From contig CAVQCG010000002.1 of NCBI GenBank assembly GCA_963710975.1, positions 62,001 to 126,000 of the forward strand: a DNA stretch of 64,000 nucleotides, read 5' to 3'. Source of the stretch: JBBQXH01 sp963710975 (GTDB lineage: Bacteria > Actinomycetota > Thermoleophilia > Gaiellales > Gaiellaceae). Below the pieces are notes generated by a model. That model had not been told where the DNA came from and ran no database searches. It saw only the letters and a program-made list of their open reading frames with translations. Shown here in pieces: positions 9,625-18,268 of this stretch. Position numbers and translations under genes: made by a program. Each line of letters starts with the position of its first letter. Position 1 is the stretch's first letter.

Positions 9625-10452
9625 GTGACGTACTCGCTTGTCGCCTGCGATGTGGAGCAGGCCGAGTGGGGCGTTGCCGTCCAGTCGAAGTTCCTGGCCG
9701 TCGGTGCGGTCGCCCCGTACGCGGCAGCCGGGGTCGGAGCGGTCGCCACGCAGGCGTACGCGAACCTCCGGTACGGACCGGAGGGACTCGCGCTGCTTCG
9801 CGACGGCGTCGCCGCAGATGACGTCGTCCGCCGCCTCGTCGCCACCGATGACGGCCGCGATCAGCGTCAGGTCGGCGTGGTCGACCGAATCGGGCGCGCC
9901 GCGACGTACACCGGCAGCGCGTGCCCGAATTGGGCTGGAGGCCAGACCGGCCCCGGCTATGCCGCCCAGGGCAACATCCTCGTCTCGGAGGAGACCGTCG
10001 CAGCGCTCGCGACGACGTTCGAGGCCACGGAGGGAAGCTCGCTCGCCGACCGTCTCCTGGCCTCGCTCGCCGCCGCCCAGACTGCCGGAGGGGACAGTCG
10101 TGGCCAGCAATCGGCCTCGCTACTGGTGGTTCGCGAGGGCGCCGGCTACGGCGGTGGCAGCGATCGGCTCGTCGATCTTCGGGTCGACGACCATACCGAG
10201 CCGATCCGGGAGCTCACGCGCCTCTACGGGCTCCACCAGCTCCTCTTCGGCCAGACCCCCGCCAACGAGTGGCTCGGGGTCGACCCGGATCTCGCCCAGG
10301 AGATTCGCTCGCATCTCGAGCGTCGCGGGTTCGCGAGCGGCGACCTCGATGCCGACCTCGAGGCCTGGGCCGCGATCGAGAACCTCGAGGAGCGGCTGGC
10401 CGGGGTCGACAGGATCGACCCGGTCGTGCTGGACAGGCTGAGGCGGCCGTAG
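9625..10452 (+). CDS. DUF1028 family protein (Ntn-hydrolase-like fold)
   Basis: A 275-residue protein starting at GTG, 3 bases after the upstream stop. The N-terminus TYSLVACDVEQAEWGVAVQSKF and the block GPGYAAQGNILVSEETV match the DUF1028 family, which has an N-terminal-nucleophile-hydrolase-like fold and no settled activity. The last 60 residues (LGVDPDLAQEIRSHLERRGF onwards) look like the small peptidoglycan-binding-like extension often fused to DUF1028. It ends one base from the convergent Ldh2-like gene, leaving no room for a conventional terminator between them. Confidence 0.88.
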   Translation: MTYSLVACDVEQAEWGVAVQSKFLAVGAVAPYAAAGVGAVATQAYANLRYGPEGLALLRDGVAADDVVRRLVATDDGRDQRQVGVVDRIGRAATYTGSACPNWAGGQTGPGYAAQGNILVSEETVAALATTFEATEGSSLADRLLASLAAAQTAGGDSRGQQSASLLVVREGAGYGGGSDRLVDLRVDDHTEPIRELTRLYGLHQLLFGQTPANEWLGVDPDLAQEIRSHLERRGFASGDLDADLEAWAAIENLEERLAGVDRIDPVVLDRLRRP

Positions 10453-10453
10453 G

Positions 10454-11197
10454 TCAACGATCGCCGGGCAGGCGAGCGCCGCCTGCCCGCTCGCGGAGCG
10501 CCGGCACCGGATCCGCCTCGGGCCGTGCGACGATGAGAACCGCTCCGAGGCCATCGCCGGCGAGCGCATCGACGAGAAGCTGCAGACCGACGGCGAGCGC
10601 GAACGCCTTGTGCGCGTGCCCACCGCCGAAGGGCACGAGCGCGTCTTCGCTCGCTCTTCCGAGCAGGACGTCTCCGTGGGTGACCTCGCCCATGGACACG
10701 TCCACCACGATTGGCGCACCAGTGGTGCTCGGTATACCGATCGCCAACGGGTTCGTTCCGGCGAGCGGGGCACCGCCGCCCGGGTGAGCGAGACGGGGCG
10801 GCGAGGTCGCTGTCAGCGCGGCGACGAGCCCACCCTCAGCGAGGCGACGAACCCAGTACCCGAGCACACCTGTCGGAAAGCAGCGGGAGGCGACGACGAC
10901 GCGAGCCTTCGCCGGCGGGTCGGCGAGCTGAGCGTCGCAGATCGCCGAGAGCGTCAGGTACCCGAGCGCGCCACAGCCGTCCCAGCGTTCGTATCCAGGC
11001 TCGACAACCACCCGCTCGGGCCGCGCCGACGGATCCAGGCCCGGCAGGGAGGCGACGAAGTCGATCCGGGCGACGCCATGCCCGGGCTTCCCCCGCGCAT
11101 CGGCGTCGAGGAAGTGATCCCCAAGCGTCTTTGCGTCATCGACCGAGAATCCGAGCGCCCGCAGCCGGGCGAGATGGATCCCGGACGAGTCGCTCAA
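10454..11197 (-). CDS. Ldh2/malate dehydrogenase family oxidoreductase, short form
   Basis: Resembles the NAD(P)-dependent Ldh2/YlbC/ComC family of malate/lactate/ureidoglycolate dehydrogenases. GHGVARIDFV corresponds to the family's SHGxxR segment. APLAGTNPLAIGIPS and PIVVDVSMG are the characteristic nucleotide-site motifs. At 247 residues it is much shorter than the usual 330-360, lacking sequence at both ends. The TTG start overlaps the mrp stop (TTGA), so it is translated from the mrp message. The short form could be a genuine subfamily or a decayed copy. Substrate unknown. Confidence 0.75.
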   Translation of the reverse strand: MSDSSGIHLARLRALGFSVDDAKTLGDHFLDADARGKPGHGVARIDFVASLPGLDPSARPERVVVEPGYERWDGCGALGYLTLSAICDAQLADPPAKARVVVASRCFPTGVLGYWVRRLAEGGLVAALTATSPPRLAHPGGGAPLAGTNPLAIGIPSTTGAPIVVDVSMGEVTHGDVLLGRASEDALVPFGGGHAHKAFALAVGLQLLVDALAGDGLGAVLIVARPEADPVPALRERAGGARLPGDR

Positions 11198-12294
11198 GCG
11201 CCGACGAGCGGCAGGGTCTTCGTGATCCCGACGCCGACCTCACGTCGGGTTGCCAGGATCGCGTCGGCGAGAGCGAGAATCGCTTGTGAAGATTCGGCAC
11301 CAGGATCGCGCAGGACGATCGGGTCGCCGTCGTCCGCAGCCCGGCCGAGCGCCGGGTCGAGCGGCACACGTCCCAGAAGGGGCGTGCCGATCTCCGCCGC
11401 GAGCTGCTCGCCTCCCCCCTCGCCGAAGACAGCCTCGCCGGAACCGACGAGGTGCGACATGTTCTCGATGACGCCGATGAGCCTCATGTTCGTCTTCCTG
11501 GCCATCTCGGCCGCCCGCACTGCGACCTCCTGCGCTGCGCGCTGAGGCGTCGTGACGATCACGACCTCCGCCCGCGGTAGCAGCTGGCCGAGCGAGATCG
11601 AGATGTCACCGGTCCCCGGCGGCATGTCGACGAGAAGCCAGTCGAGCTCGCCCCAGTGAACATCAGAGAGAAACTGCTCGAGCGCTCGGTGGAGCATCGG
11701 GCCGCGCCACATGATCGGTGAGTTGTCGTCGAGGAAGAAGCCGATCGACATGACCTTGAGATCACCACGTACCGGCGGCACGATCATCTGATCGACGGCG
11801 ATCGGCCGCTGGCGGATACCGAGCATCCGGGGGATCGAGTACCCGTAGATGTCCGCGTCGAGAACCCCGACCCGCTGTCCGAGCGTCGCGAGCGCTGCGG
11901 CGAGATTCGCGGTGAGCGACGACTTGCCCACACCACCCTTGCCGCTCGCGACCGCGATCACCCGCGTGGACGCGTCCACCGAGATTCCCTTCGAGCGCTC
12001 GGTGACGCCACCCCGGAGCTTCGTCGTGAGCGCCGCCTTCTCGTCGGGTGTCATCACGTCAAAGGAGAGCGTGACGTCGTCGATCCCGTCGAGTGGCAGG
12101 ATCTCACGCTCGACCTGCTCCTGGAAGCTGGCCCGGAGTGGACAACCGGGAACTGTCAGAGCGATCGTGACGGCGACCGAGCTGCCGTCGATCACGACCT
12201 CCCTGACCATGTCCAGCTCGATCACAGACCTGCCGAGCTCGGGATCGATGACGCCCTCGAGCGCCTTCAGGATCTGGTCGCGTTCGGGTGCCAT
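11194..12294 (-). CDS. mrp: Mrp/NBP35-type iron-sulfur cluster carrier ATPase
   Basis: P-loop ATPase thought to carry or load Fe-S clusters. The ATG at 12294 gives 366 residues. An N-terminal MIP18/DUF59 domain (about 5-85) is followed by a deviant Walker A, SGKGGVGKSS (117-126), then LDADIYGYSIPRMLG and VDMPPGTGD. The C-terminal C-x-x-C that binds the bridging cluster in many Mrp proteins is absent: the equivalent site reads ENMSHLVGSGEAVFGEGGG. Longer upstream frames are open but unsupported. The start is 7 bases downstream of TAGCCT, which favours a leaderless transcript. Confidence 0.92.
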   Translation of the reverse strand: MAPERDQILKALEGVIDPELGRSVIELDMVREVVIDGSSVAVTIALTVPGCPLRASFQEQVEREILPLDGIDDVTLSFDVMTPDEKAALTTKLRGGVTERSKGISVDASTRVIAVASGKGGVGKSSLTANLAAALATLGQRVGVLDADIYGYSIPRMLGIRQRPIAVDQMIVPPVRGDLKVMSIGFFLDDNSPIMWRGPMLHRALEQFLSDVHWGELDWLLVDMPPGTGDISISLGQLLPRAEVVIVTTPQRAAQEVAVRAAEMARKTNMRLIGVIENMSHLVGSGEAVFGEGGGEQLAAEIGTPLLGRVPLDPALGRAADDGDPIVLRDPGAESSQAILALADAILATRREVGVGITKTLPLVGA

Positions 12295-12301
12295 GGGACG
12301 C

Positions 12302-12307
12302 AGGCTA
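12302..12307 (-). promoter_or_regulatory. -10-like TAGCCT for mrp (leaderless)
   Basis: On the minus strand TAGCCT is followed by 7 bases and then the mrp ATG, matching the TANNNT-N6/7-start pattern seen at other unit starts here. No clear -35 element. Confidence 0.5.
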
Positions 12308-12418
12308 CCAGCGGACTGAAGGCCGACCGCCCGAAGCGATATGGGGTTACTCCGCAGGCGGTCTGCGGTGAATCCGTACGGAGAATCCGGTTGCGCCCCG
12401 ATTTCCAGGGGACACCGG

Positions 12419-12460
12419 TGTGGGACTCTCGATGCGTCCCCAGCGGTGCACGGTCCCACA
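12419..12460 (+). promoter_or_regulatory. Inverted repeat directly in front of a ribosome-binding site
   Basis: TGTGGGAC (12419-12426) and GTCCCACA (12453-12460) form a perfect 8-bp stem with a 26-base loop. The right arm ends immediately before the Shine-Dalgarno AGGAGG (12461-12466) of the next gene. It could be a leader hairpin that modulates translation, or an operator. The surrounding 178-base divergent gap between mrp and this gene also holds the short hairpin CCGCAG/CTGCGG. Confidence 0.45.
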
Positions 12461-12472
12461 AGGAGGAACAGG

Positions 12473-13111
12473 ATGAAGAGACGGAGGACGTTGCTCGAGA
12501 TCGGTGGGTACGCCGCCGGCGCGATCCTCGTCGCATTTGGAATCGCGGCAATCGTCATGGGCATCAACGGACGCTCGACGGTGCTCAGCAACATCAAGCA
12601 GGAGTTCATCGTCGGCTCGCCCGACATGACACCGCAAGCGATCGCAGACGAAGCGAAGCAGGCGGGGCTTCCTGCGAGCATCAGCCTCCCGACCTGTGAC
12701 GTGGCCGACCAGCCGATCTCAAACGGCAGCGAGGCTCGCTGCTTCGCGCAGTACATCCGGATCCATGCGCTCGAGGCGACCGGCGGGAAGACCTATGCGC
12801 AGCTTCCACGCTTCGCGACCGACGACGGCAAGGGTACGAACGATGCGGCGCAGGCGTCGAAGGACGAGAACGGCCAGCCCGTCGCGAACGCGATCCGCGA
12901 CGTCTGGGTGACGGCGACGGCGCTTTCGACGGCGCTCAACACCTCCTACATGGCCGAGCGCATCGCCTTCTTCGGAATCGTCGTCGGAATTGCCCTCCTG
13001 CTCACCGGGATCGGCCTCCTGATTCTCGCTGCGGCCGTCTTCCACCGACGACGGGAGTCTGCGCCCCAAACCATCGCGGCACCGGCGGCAACAAGCTCAC
13101 CGGCGACCTGA
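12473..13111 (+). CDS. Unknown membrane protein with two terminal helices
   Basis: I do not recognise this family. The ATG at 12473 has one of the few strong Shine-Dalgarno sites of the window (AGGAGG, 7 bases before). The 212-residue product begins MKRRRTLLEI, has a membrane helix at about 10-31 and an extracytoplasmic domain of about 130 residues with two cysteines (DLPTCDV.. and ARCFAQY region). A second helix near 165-188 and a short cytoplasmic tail follow. The layout (helix, soluble domain, helix) suggests an anchored sensor or accessory protein. It is alone between mrp (divergent) and the phosphatase gene (convergent). Confidence 0.75.
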   Translation: MKRRRTLLEIGGYAAGAILVAFGIAAIVMGINGRSTVLSNIKQEFIVGSPDMTPQAIADEAKQAGLPASISLPTCDVADQPISNGSEARCFAQYIRIHALEATGGKTYAQLPRFATDDGKGTNDAAQASKDENGQPVANAIRDVWVTATALSTALNTSYMAERIAFFGIVVGIALLLTGIGLLILAAAVFHRRRESAPQTIAAPAATSSPAT

Positions 13112-13150
13112 TCGCCGCGGTCAGCGCGCTTGCGACGCGAGCGGCATCGT

Positions 13151-13178
13151 CCCCTGCACCGGAGTCGAGGTGCAGGGG
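13151..13178. terminator. Bidirectional hairpin between convergent genes
   Basis: CCCCTGCACC (13151-13160) pairs perfectly with GGTGCAGGGG (13169-13178) around an 8-base loop. It lies between the convergent unknown membrane protein and the phosphatase gene. There is no T-tract on either side, so it would be an L-shaped (non-canonical) terminator. Confidence 0.6.
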
Positions 13179-13205
13179 CGGTGTCCCCGAAGTCGCTCCT
13201 GGCAC

Positions 13206-14030
13206 TCAGAGCGGGGCCGTCAAGGGCCCGAGCGCAGCCGCGAGGCGACCGCATACCTCGGGGGTCGCCCCGGCGACACAGCGAGAGCGCCCGACGACGT
13301 CGAGCGGCGCATCCTCGAACGGGCCGGAATCGGGAAGCCCGATCGCCATCCCGCGTTCCCTCAAGAGCAGCTGCGCCGCGGCGATATCGACACTCCGGAT
13401 CGGCTTCAGCGAGACGACAGCGTCGATGCGGCCGGCCGCGAGATGACAGAGCGAAAGCGCGAGCGAGCCCATGATGCGCATTCGCGGCGCGATCTCGAGG
13501 AACGCGGCGGCCTTGTCGGCGACGAAATGGGTCATCGTCGCCTCGAATGAGAGGATCTCGATCTCGTCCTTCGGCCCCGGCGTCTCGAGTGGGCGGAAGT
13601 CGAGCTGAGCGCCGCCACCTCGCTCGCCGAGCCATTCCTCCCCACTCCCGAAGTCGTGGACGTAGCCAAAGAGGACGTCGCGCATCGAAGGCCCCTCTGC
13701 GACCGCCACCGAGAGCGAGAAGAACGGAATCCCGCGCTTTGCGTTCACGCTGCCGTCGATCGGGTCGACGATCACGCGCATGGTCGGATCGGCGCCGAAG
13801 ACCCGCTCACCGAGCTCCTCCGATACGAGGGTGAAGTCGATGCCCGTCTCGTGAAGCAGCTCCAGCCGCCGGACCATTGCCGACTCGGCTGCGGCATCGA
13901 TCGCCGTGGTGTCGTCGCCGCCTTCGCCGAGACCGACCCTGGGCTCCCGTTCGGTCCTCGTCGGCAGCTCGGCCAGCACGCCGCGGATGTCGCCGACGAC
14001 ATCACGGCACAGTTGGAGCCAGGGATTCAC
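13206..14030 (-). CDS. Inositol monophosphatase family protein
   Basis: Mg-dependent, Li-sensitive-type phosphatase superfamily (IMPase/FBPase-like). The GTG at 14030 gives 274 residues. The metal-site residues are present as VSEELG (about 69-74), DPIDGS (89-94) and a C-terminal SVDIAAAQLLLRERG that matches the WDxAA block, with Ser/Val in place of Trp. Substrate (inositol phosphate, PAP or fructose-bisphosphate) cannot be told from sequence. The start overlaps the DUF1015 stop as GTGA, so translation is probably coupled. Confidence 0.88.
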   Translation of the reverse strand: MNPWLQLCRDVVGDIRGVLAELPTRTEREPRVGLGEGGDDTTAIDAAAESAMVRRLELLHETGIDFTLVSEELGERVFGADPTMRVIVDPIDGSVNAKRGIPFFSLSVAVAEGPSMRDVLFGYVHDFGSGEEWLGERGGGAQLDFRPLETPGPKDEIEILSFEATMTHFVADKAAAFLEIAPRMRIMGSLALSLCHLAAGRIDAVVSLKPIRSVDIAAAQLLLRERGMAIGLPDSGPFEDAPLDVVGRSRCVAGATPEVCGRLAAALGPLTAPL

Positions 14031-15163
14031 TCGTCGAACGGCGAGAAGAGGAGGCCGCTGATCAGCTTGGGATAGAAATAGGTCGACTTCTCGGGCATGA
14101 CCTCGCCGGCACGGGCGATCGTCTCGACCTCGTCGACGGTCGGCGCGCGGACGAGCAACGCAGCACTCGCGCGCCCGCTCTCGACTGCATCCCCGGCTTC
14201 TCGAAGCGACGACGTGTACGTCACGCGGTCGAGCGTGAGGCCGTCCACGACCGAGACATCGAGGCGGTCGAGCAGCGCGCCAACCGCTGCCCGCCGCTCG
14301 ACGAGCGTTGCCTTGCTCGGCTCGACACACACGAACGCAGGGTGGTCGCGAGTGACTCGCTGGAGCGCTGCGAGGCCGTCCTCTGCGCTCGATCCGGCGG
14401 GGGAGAGCACGAAGTCGCCGTTCAGACGTGGAACGCTGCCCTCGACGAGACGGTGGGTCGGGAAGATGGTGACCCCGGGATCGTCTCGGCTGACGAGCAC
14501 CGCCATCACGTAGCCGGTCTCCTCGCCCCCTTCCTCGAGATGGAAGCGGCGAGCCGCGTCGTAGCGATGGTGACCGTCCGCGATGACGAGCGGCCCTTCG
14601 ATCCTGGCGACCTCCTCGGCGATTGCAACCGGGTCGTCGATGCGCCAGAGGCGGGCGGTCGTCTCTCCGAGGGTAGCCTGGAGATCGGGATGCCGTTCGA
14701 CACGAACCGGCGGTCCGCCGTCGTGCAGCATGAAGACAGGCGAGAGCTTCGTTCGGGTGGCGCGCAGAAGGTCGAGACGCGTCTCGGTCGGACCGGGGAA
14801 GATCCGCTCGTGGGGAAGTACGATGCCGTTCTCGTACGGCTCGATCCGAATCCTCGCCACGATGCCGTGCCTGACCCTGGAGACCCCGTCGGGCCCCGTG
14901 TACTCCTCCTCGATCCGCCAGACCGCGGGTCGTTCCTCGCGAACAAGAACGCCACGGGCCTGCCAGTCGGCAAGGCGCTCCGCCGCCAGCTCGTACTCAT
15001 GGGGGCGGATGAGTCGGATGACATTGTGTCGATTCCGATCCGCAAGACGCTCGAGGGCCTCAGAGGAGATGACGTCGTATGGTGGAGCGATGAGGTCATT
15101 CAGCGGGCCCGCCACCTCGGTGTCGTAGCGCAGCGCGCGAAACGGCTTGACGAGGGCGCCCAC
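14027..15163 (-). CDS. DUF1015 family protein
   Basis: A 378-residue protein starting at GTG. The opening VKPFRALRYD...APPYDVIS and the blocks NVIRLI, RHGIVARIRIEPYENGIVLPHE, IADGHHRYDAA and MPEKSTYFYPKLISGL are the standard DUF1015 signatures. The histidine-rich ADGHHRY motif suggests an enzyme or nucleotide-binding role, but none is established. It heads a two-gene unit with the inositol-monophosphatase gene. TAAGCT lies 6 bases before the start. Confidence 0.92.
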   Translation of the reverse strand: MGALVKPFRALRYDTEVAGPLNDLIAPPYDVISSEALERLADRNRHNVIRLIRPHEYELAAERLADWQARGVLVREERPAVWRIEEEYTGPDGVSRVRHGIVARIRIEPYENGIVLPHERIFPGPTETRLDLLRATRTKLSPVFMLHDGGPPVRVERHPDLQATLGETTARLWRIDDPVAIAEEVARIEGPLVIADGHHRYDAARRFHLEEGGEETGYVMAVLVSRDDPGVTIFPTHRLVEGSVPRLNGDFVLSPAGSSAEDGLAALQRVTRDHPAFVCVEPSKATLVERRAAVGALLDRLDVSVVDGLTLDRVTYTSSLREAGDAVESGRASAALLVRAPTVDEVETIARAGEVMPEKSTYFYPKLISGLLFSPFDE

Positions 15164-15169
15164 GCAGCG

Positions 15170-15175
15170 AGCTTA
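15170..15175 (-). promoter_or_regulatory. -10-like TAAGCT for DUF1015 gene (leaderless)
   Basis: TAAGCT, 6 bases, then GTG on the minus strand. It shares the 41-base divergent gap with the equivalent box of the HD nuclease gene. Confidence 0.55.
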
Positions 15176-15192
15176 CCAGCCAGCCTTCGCCA

Positions 15193-15198
15193 TAAGAT
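15193..15198 (+). promoter_or_regulatory. -10-like TAAGAT for HD nuclease gene (leaderless)
   Basis: TAAGAT is followed by 6 bases and the GTG at 15205. No Shine-Dalgarno is present, which fits a leaderless transcript. Confidence 0.6.
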
Positions 15199-15204
15199 CC
15201 TGTC

Positions 15205-16047
15205 GTGAACGCCCCGGTCCCGATCGCGGAGCTGGACGAGGACAGGCTCGTCGAACAGGTCTTCGGGGTCGCTCGGAAACAGCGCCTGAGAACGAAAGCC
15301 GGTGCCCCGTACCTCGCGCTCGAGCTGGTCGATCCGACCGGCCGTATCGATGCGCGAGTGTGGAACGACGTCGAGCTTCTCGACCAGCGATTCGGCGAAG
15401 GCGACGCGGTCAGGGTGCTCGGTCGAGTCGAGCGCTTCCGTGACCGATTGCAGCTCGACGTACGCTCGCTCGAAAAGGCTGCTGTCGACCCGAGCACCCT
15501 GTTTCCCGGCTCGCGCCGCGACCTCGACGAGCTCGACGGCTTCCTCGAGTTCCTCGCGTCCGAGATCTCCCACCCGGGGCTCGCGGGCATCGTCGGTCGG
15601 TTTCTCGGAGACTCCGAGGTGCGCCGGCGACTCCGGGCTCTGCCCGCGACCCCGGACGGGCATCACAGCTACGCGGGAGGGCTTCTCGAGCACACGGTCG
15701 GCGTCGCGACCCTCTGTCGCGAGACGGCATCGGTGCACCGACGGCTTCGAAGCGACCTCCTCGTCTCGGCCGCCCTTCTTCACGATCTCGGCCGGATCCA
15801 GGAACTCGACCACGGACCGCTGTTCCTCCCGACGCAGGAGGGCAACCTCCTCGGGCACGTCCATCTCGGGTTGCGGCTGATCGAGGAGAGGAGCGCCGGC
15901 CTCGATCCCGCCGTGCGCGCAGAGCTACTCCACGCCGTCGCCACGCACCACGACCAGCGTGCCGCCCGAACCGCGGAGGCGTCCGTTCTCTACCACGCGA
16001 ACCAGCTCGACGCGGTTGCAGCAACCCGACCGGTTCCCGAGCAGTGA
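15205..16047 (+). CDS. OB-fold plus HD-domain protein (YhaM-like 3'-5' exoribonuclease)
   Basis: An N-terminal OB-fold segment (about 15-95: GVARKQRLRTKAGAPYLALELVDPTGRIDARVWN) is followed by an HD phosphohydrolase domain with HHSYAGGLLEHTVGV, ALLHDLGRIQEL and HAVATHHDQ. This order is that of YhaM/CBF1-type 3'-5' exoribonucleases. The 280-residue length is slightly short (YhaM is about 310). Metal ligands His and HD are all visible. The stop overlaps the GTG of the next gene as GTGA. Confidence 0.82.
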   Translation: MNAPVPIAELDEDRLVEQVFGVARKQRLRTKAGAPYLALELVDPTGRIDARVWNDVELLDQRFGEGDAVRVLGRVERFRDRLQLDVRSLEKAAVDPSTLFPGSRRDLDELDGFLEFLASEISHPGLAGIVGRFLGDSEVRRRLRALPATPDGHHSYAGGLLEHTVGVATLCRETASVHRRLRSDLLVSAALLHDLGRIQELDHGPLFLPTQEGNLLGHVHLGLRLIEERSAGLDPAVRAELLHAVATHHDQRAARTAEASVLYHANQLDAVAATRPVPEQ

Positions 16048-18123
16048 GCGAGGCGCTCTCCGGTGAGCGCGTCGTCCGTGCCGCCTGTCCGCACGATTGC
16101 CCCGACACATGCGCGATGCTCGTCACCGTCGACGGGCAGGGTCGCGCGACGAAGGTCGAGGGAGACCCGGAGCATCCGATCACCGCCGGCTTCCTCTGCG
16201 GGAAGGTGTCGAACTACCTCGACCGTGTCTACGGTGAGGACCGCCTTCTCCACCCGCTCGTCCGCGAAGGCGAAAAGGGTCGCGGCCGCTTCCGGCGGGC
16301 GAGCTGGGACGAAGCGCTCGAGACGGTAGCCCTCGGCCTGCAGGGCGCGATCGCGCGCTTCGGAGGCGAGTCGGTGCTGCCGTACAGCTACCTCGGGACA
16401 ATGGGGGTGCTTCAGAACGACTCGATGAGCGCACGCGTCATGAATGCGATCGGCGCGAGCGCTCTCGAGCGGACGATCTGTGCGAGCGCCGGCGTCGCCG
16501 GGGTCGCCGTGACGCACGGTCGCTCGCCCGAGGTCGATCCCGAGGAGTGGATCAACGCGCGCTACCTCCTCGTCTGGGGTTGGAACCCCATGTCGACTGC
16601 ACCTCACCTCTGGCGCCTCCTGCTCACCGCCCGCCGCGCGGGCGCGCGGCTCGTCGTCGTCGACCCTTACCGGAGCCGAACGGCGCGGGTTGCCGACGAG
16701 CACATCAGGCCGCTCCCCGGGACTGACGCGGCGCTCGCACTCGGGATGATGCGGACTATCGTCGACACCGGACTGGCAGACGCCGAGTGGTGCCACGAGC
16801 ACGCGCTCGGCTACGACGACCTCCTCGGGCGCCTCGACGAGTACCCGGTCGAACGCTGCGCGGACATCTGTGATGTGGACGCGGACACCATCAGGCGCCT
16901 CGGGCGCGACTTCGCCACCTCGCAACCGTCACTCCTGCGGGCCGGCGTCGGCGCTCAGCGTCACCTGGGTGCACCGATCGCTTACCGGACGCTCGCGTGT
17001 CTTCCCGCAATCGCAGGGTCGTGGCGCCACCGCGGTGGGGGTTTCTCGTACATCCCGACGGCGACCGGAGACGCGCTGACGACCTCCTCGCTGCGACGGG
17101 CGGATCTCCGCCCTGGCCCCGTGCGAACGATCAACATGTCGCAACTCGGAAGCGCGCTCACCGATCCGGCCCTCGAGCCGCCGGTCGCTGCTCTCGTCGT
17201 CTGGAATTCGAAACCCGGTTGCAATCGCACCCGACCAGACCCGTGTCCTTCGCGGGCTCGCCCGGGAGGACCTGTTCACGGTCGTTATCGAGCAGTTCCA
17301 GACCGATACGGCCGACTTCGCCGACGTCGTCCTTCCGGCCACGACGCAGCTCGAGCACCTCGACGTGCTCGGATCGTGGGGTCATCACTACCTGACGGCG
17401 AACTCGCCCGCGATCGAGCCCCTGGGCGAGGCAAAGCCGAACACGGAGATCTTCAGGCTCATCGCCGGCCGGCTCGGCCTGGACGACCCCTGCTTCCGGG
17501 AGTCGGACGATGAGATGCTGGAGTCGCTCTTCGCTGCATCGGCGCCACCGGGGATCGACCTGGGCGAACTCAGAGAGCGAGGGTGGGCGAAGATCGACCT
17601 CGGTCAAGGCGCGCTGCCGCATGCAGGTGGTGGGTTTGCAACGCCGAGCGGCCTCCTCGAGCTCAATGCACCGGGGCTGGAGGCGAGGGGAGTCGACCCG
17701 CTTCCCTTCTACGACCCGCCGGCCGAAGTCGGCGACACGCATCTCGCCGCCCGGTATCCCCTCTGCCTCATCACGCCGAAGACACATCTCTTCCTGAACT
17801 CGACCTTCGCCAACCAGGCGCGGCAGTCAGCCGCCCAGCCGAGACCGTTCGTCGTCGTCCACCCGGACGACGGCGCCGCTCGGAACCTGAACGACGGCAG
17901 CAGGGTTCGCGTGTTCAACGACCGGGGGTCGTTCCTCGCTGAAGTCGTCGTTTCGGACGACACCCGCCCGGGTGTGGCGGTATCGCCGATGGGCTGGTGG
18001 AACCGCAGCTGGGCAGGCGGACTGAGCTGTCAGGCGACGACGTCCGAAGGTCTCACCGAGCTTGGCCGAGCACCGACGTTCAACGACAATCGAGTCGAGA
18101 TCGAGGCAGTCACTCGACCCTAG
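16044..18123 (+). CDS. Molybdopterin oxidoreductase (DMSO reductase superfamily), one frameshift
   Basis: Large Mo/W-bis-MGD enzyme of the COG0243 group. The N-terminal [4Fe-4S] motif is Cys15-x3-Cys19-x3-Cys23-x28-Cys52 (CPHDCPDTC ... GFLCGK). The central part has WGWNPMSTAPHLW and VVVDPYRSRTARVADEHI (MGD binding). The C-terminal MGD-binding domain (FLNSTFANQ, HPDDGAARNLNDGSRVRVFNDRGSF) is in another frame. Removing one A from AAA at 17211-17213 joins VVWNSN to PVAIAPDQTRVLRGL and yields about 692 residues. The likely metal-ligand region is RTICASAG. Electron donor/acceptor subunits are not adjacent, and the substrate is unknown. Confidence 0.86.
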
Positions 18124-18141
18124 AAGGCGACGCAGCCTAGA

Positions 18142-18177
18142 GCCCTGAGAGCGCCAGCCGCATTGGGCCCTCAGGGC
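18142..18177. terminator. Hairpin after the molybdopterin oxidoreductase gene
   Basis: GCCCTGAG (18142-18149) and CTCAGGGC (18170-18177) form an 8-bp perfect stem 19 bases after the TAG stop. No T-tract follows. It may act as terminator or processing signal. Confidence 0.5.
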
Positions 18178-18207
18178 ACTCTCACTATGACCGGCGCTCG
18201 GGAAACG

Positions 18208-18268
18208 TCAAGTACCCCCTTCAGGGGAGTGGCCCTTCGGTCGATAGAGGCTGTGAGAGAACGAGGCC
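18208..18268 (+). promoter_or_regulatory. Structured leader of the M23 peptidase gene
   Basis: The 145-base gap before the peptidase gene holds, after the terminator-like hairpin, a second hairpin CCCC-TTCA-GGGG (within 18214-18226) and the GC-rich GGCCCTTCGGTC. I see no match to the c-di-AMP (ydaO) riboswitch that often precedes wall-hydrolase genes. The ATG is preceded by the weak purine run GAACGAGG. Confidence 0.3.

Noticed and set aside
18215..18242. Flagellar-type sigma-28 promoter (TCAAGT...CGATAG)
   Set aside because: Spacing between the two boxes is about 28 bases, far from the usual 13-16.
18124..18268. Possible c-di-AMP (ydaO) riboswitch before the M23 peptidase
   Set aside because: The conserved GGGGGACC/GGGGUGAA blocks are absent; only simple hairpins are visible.
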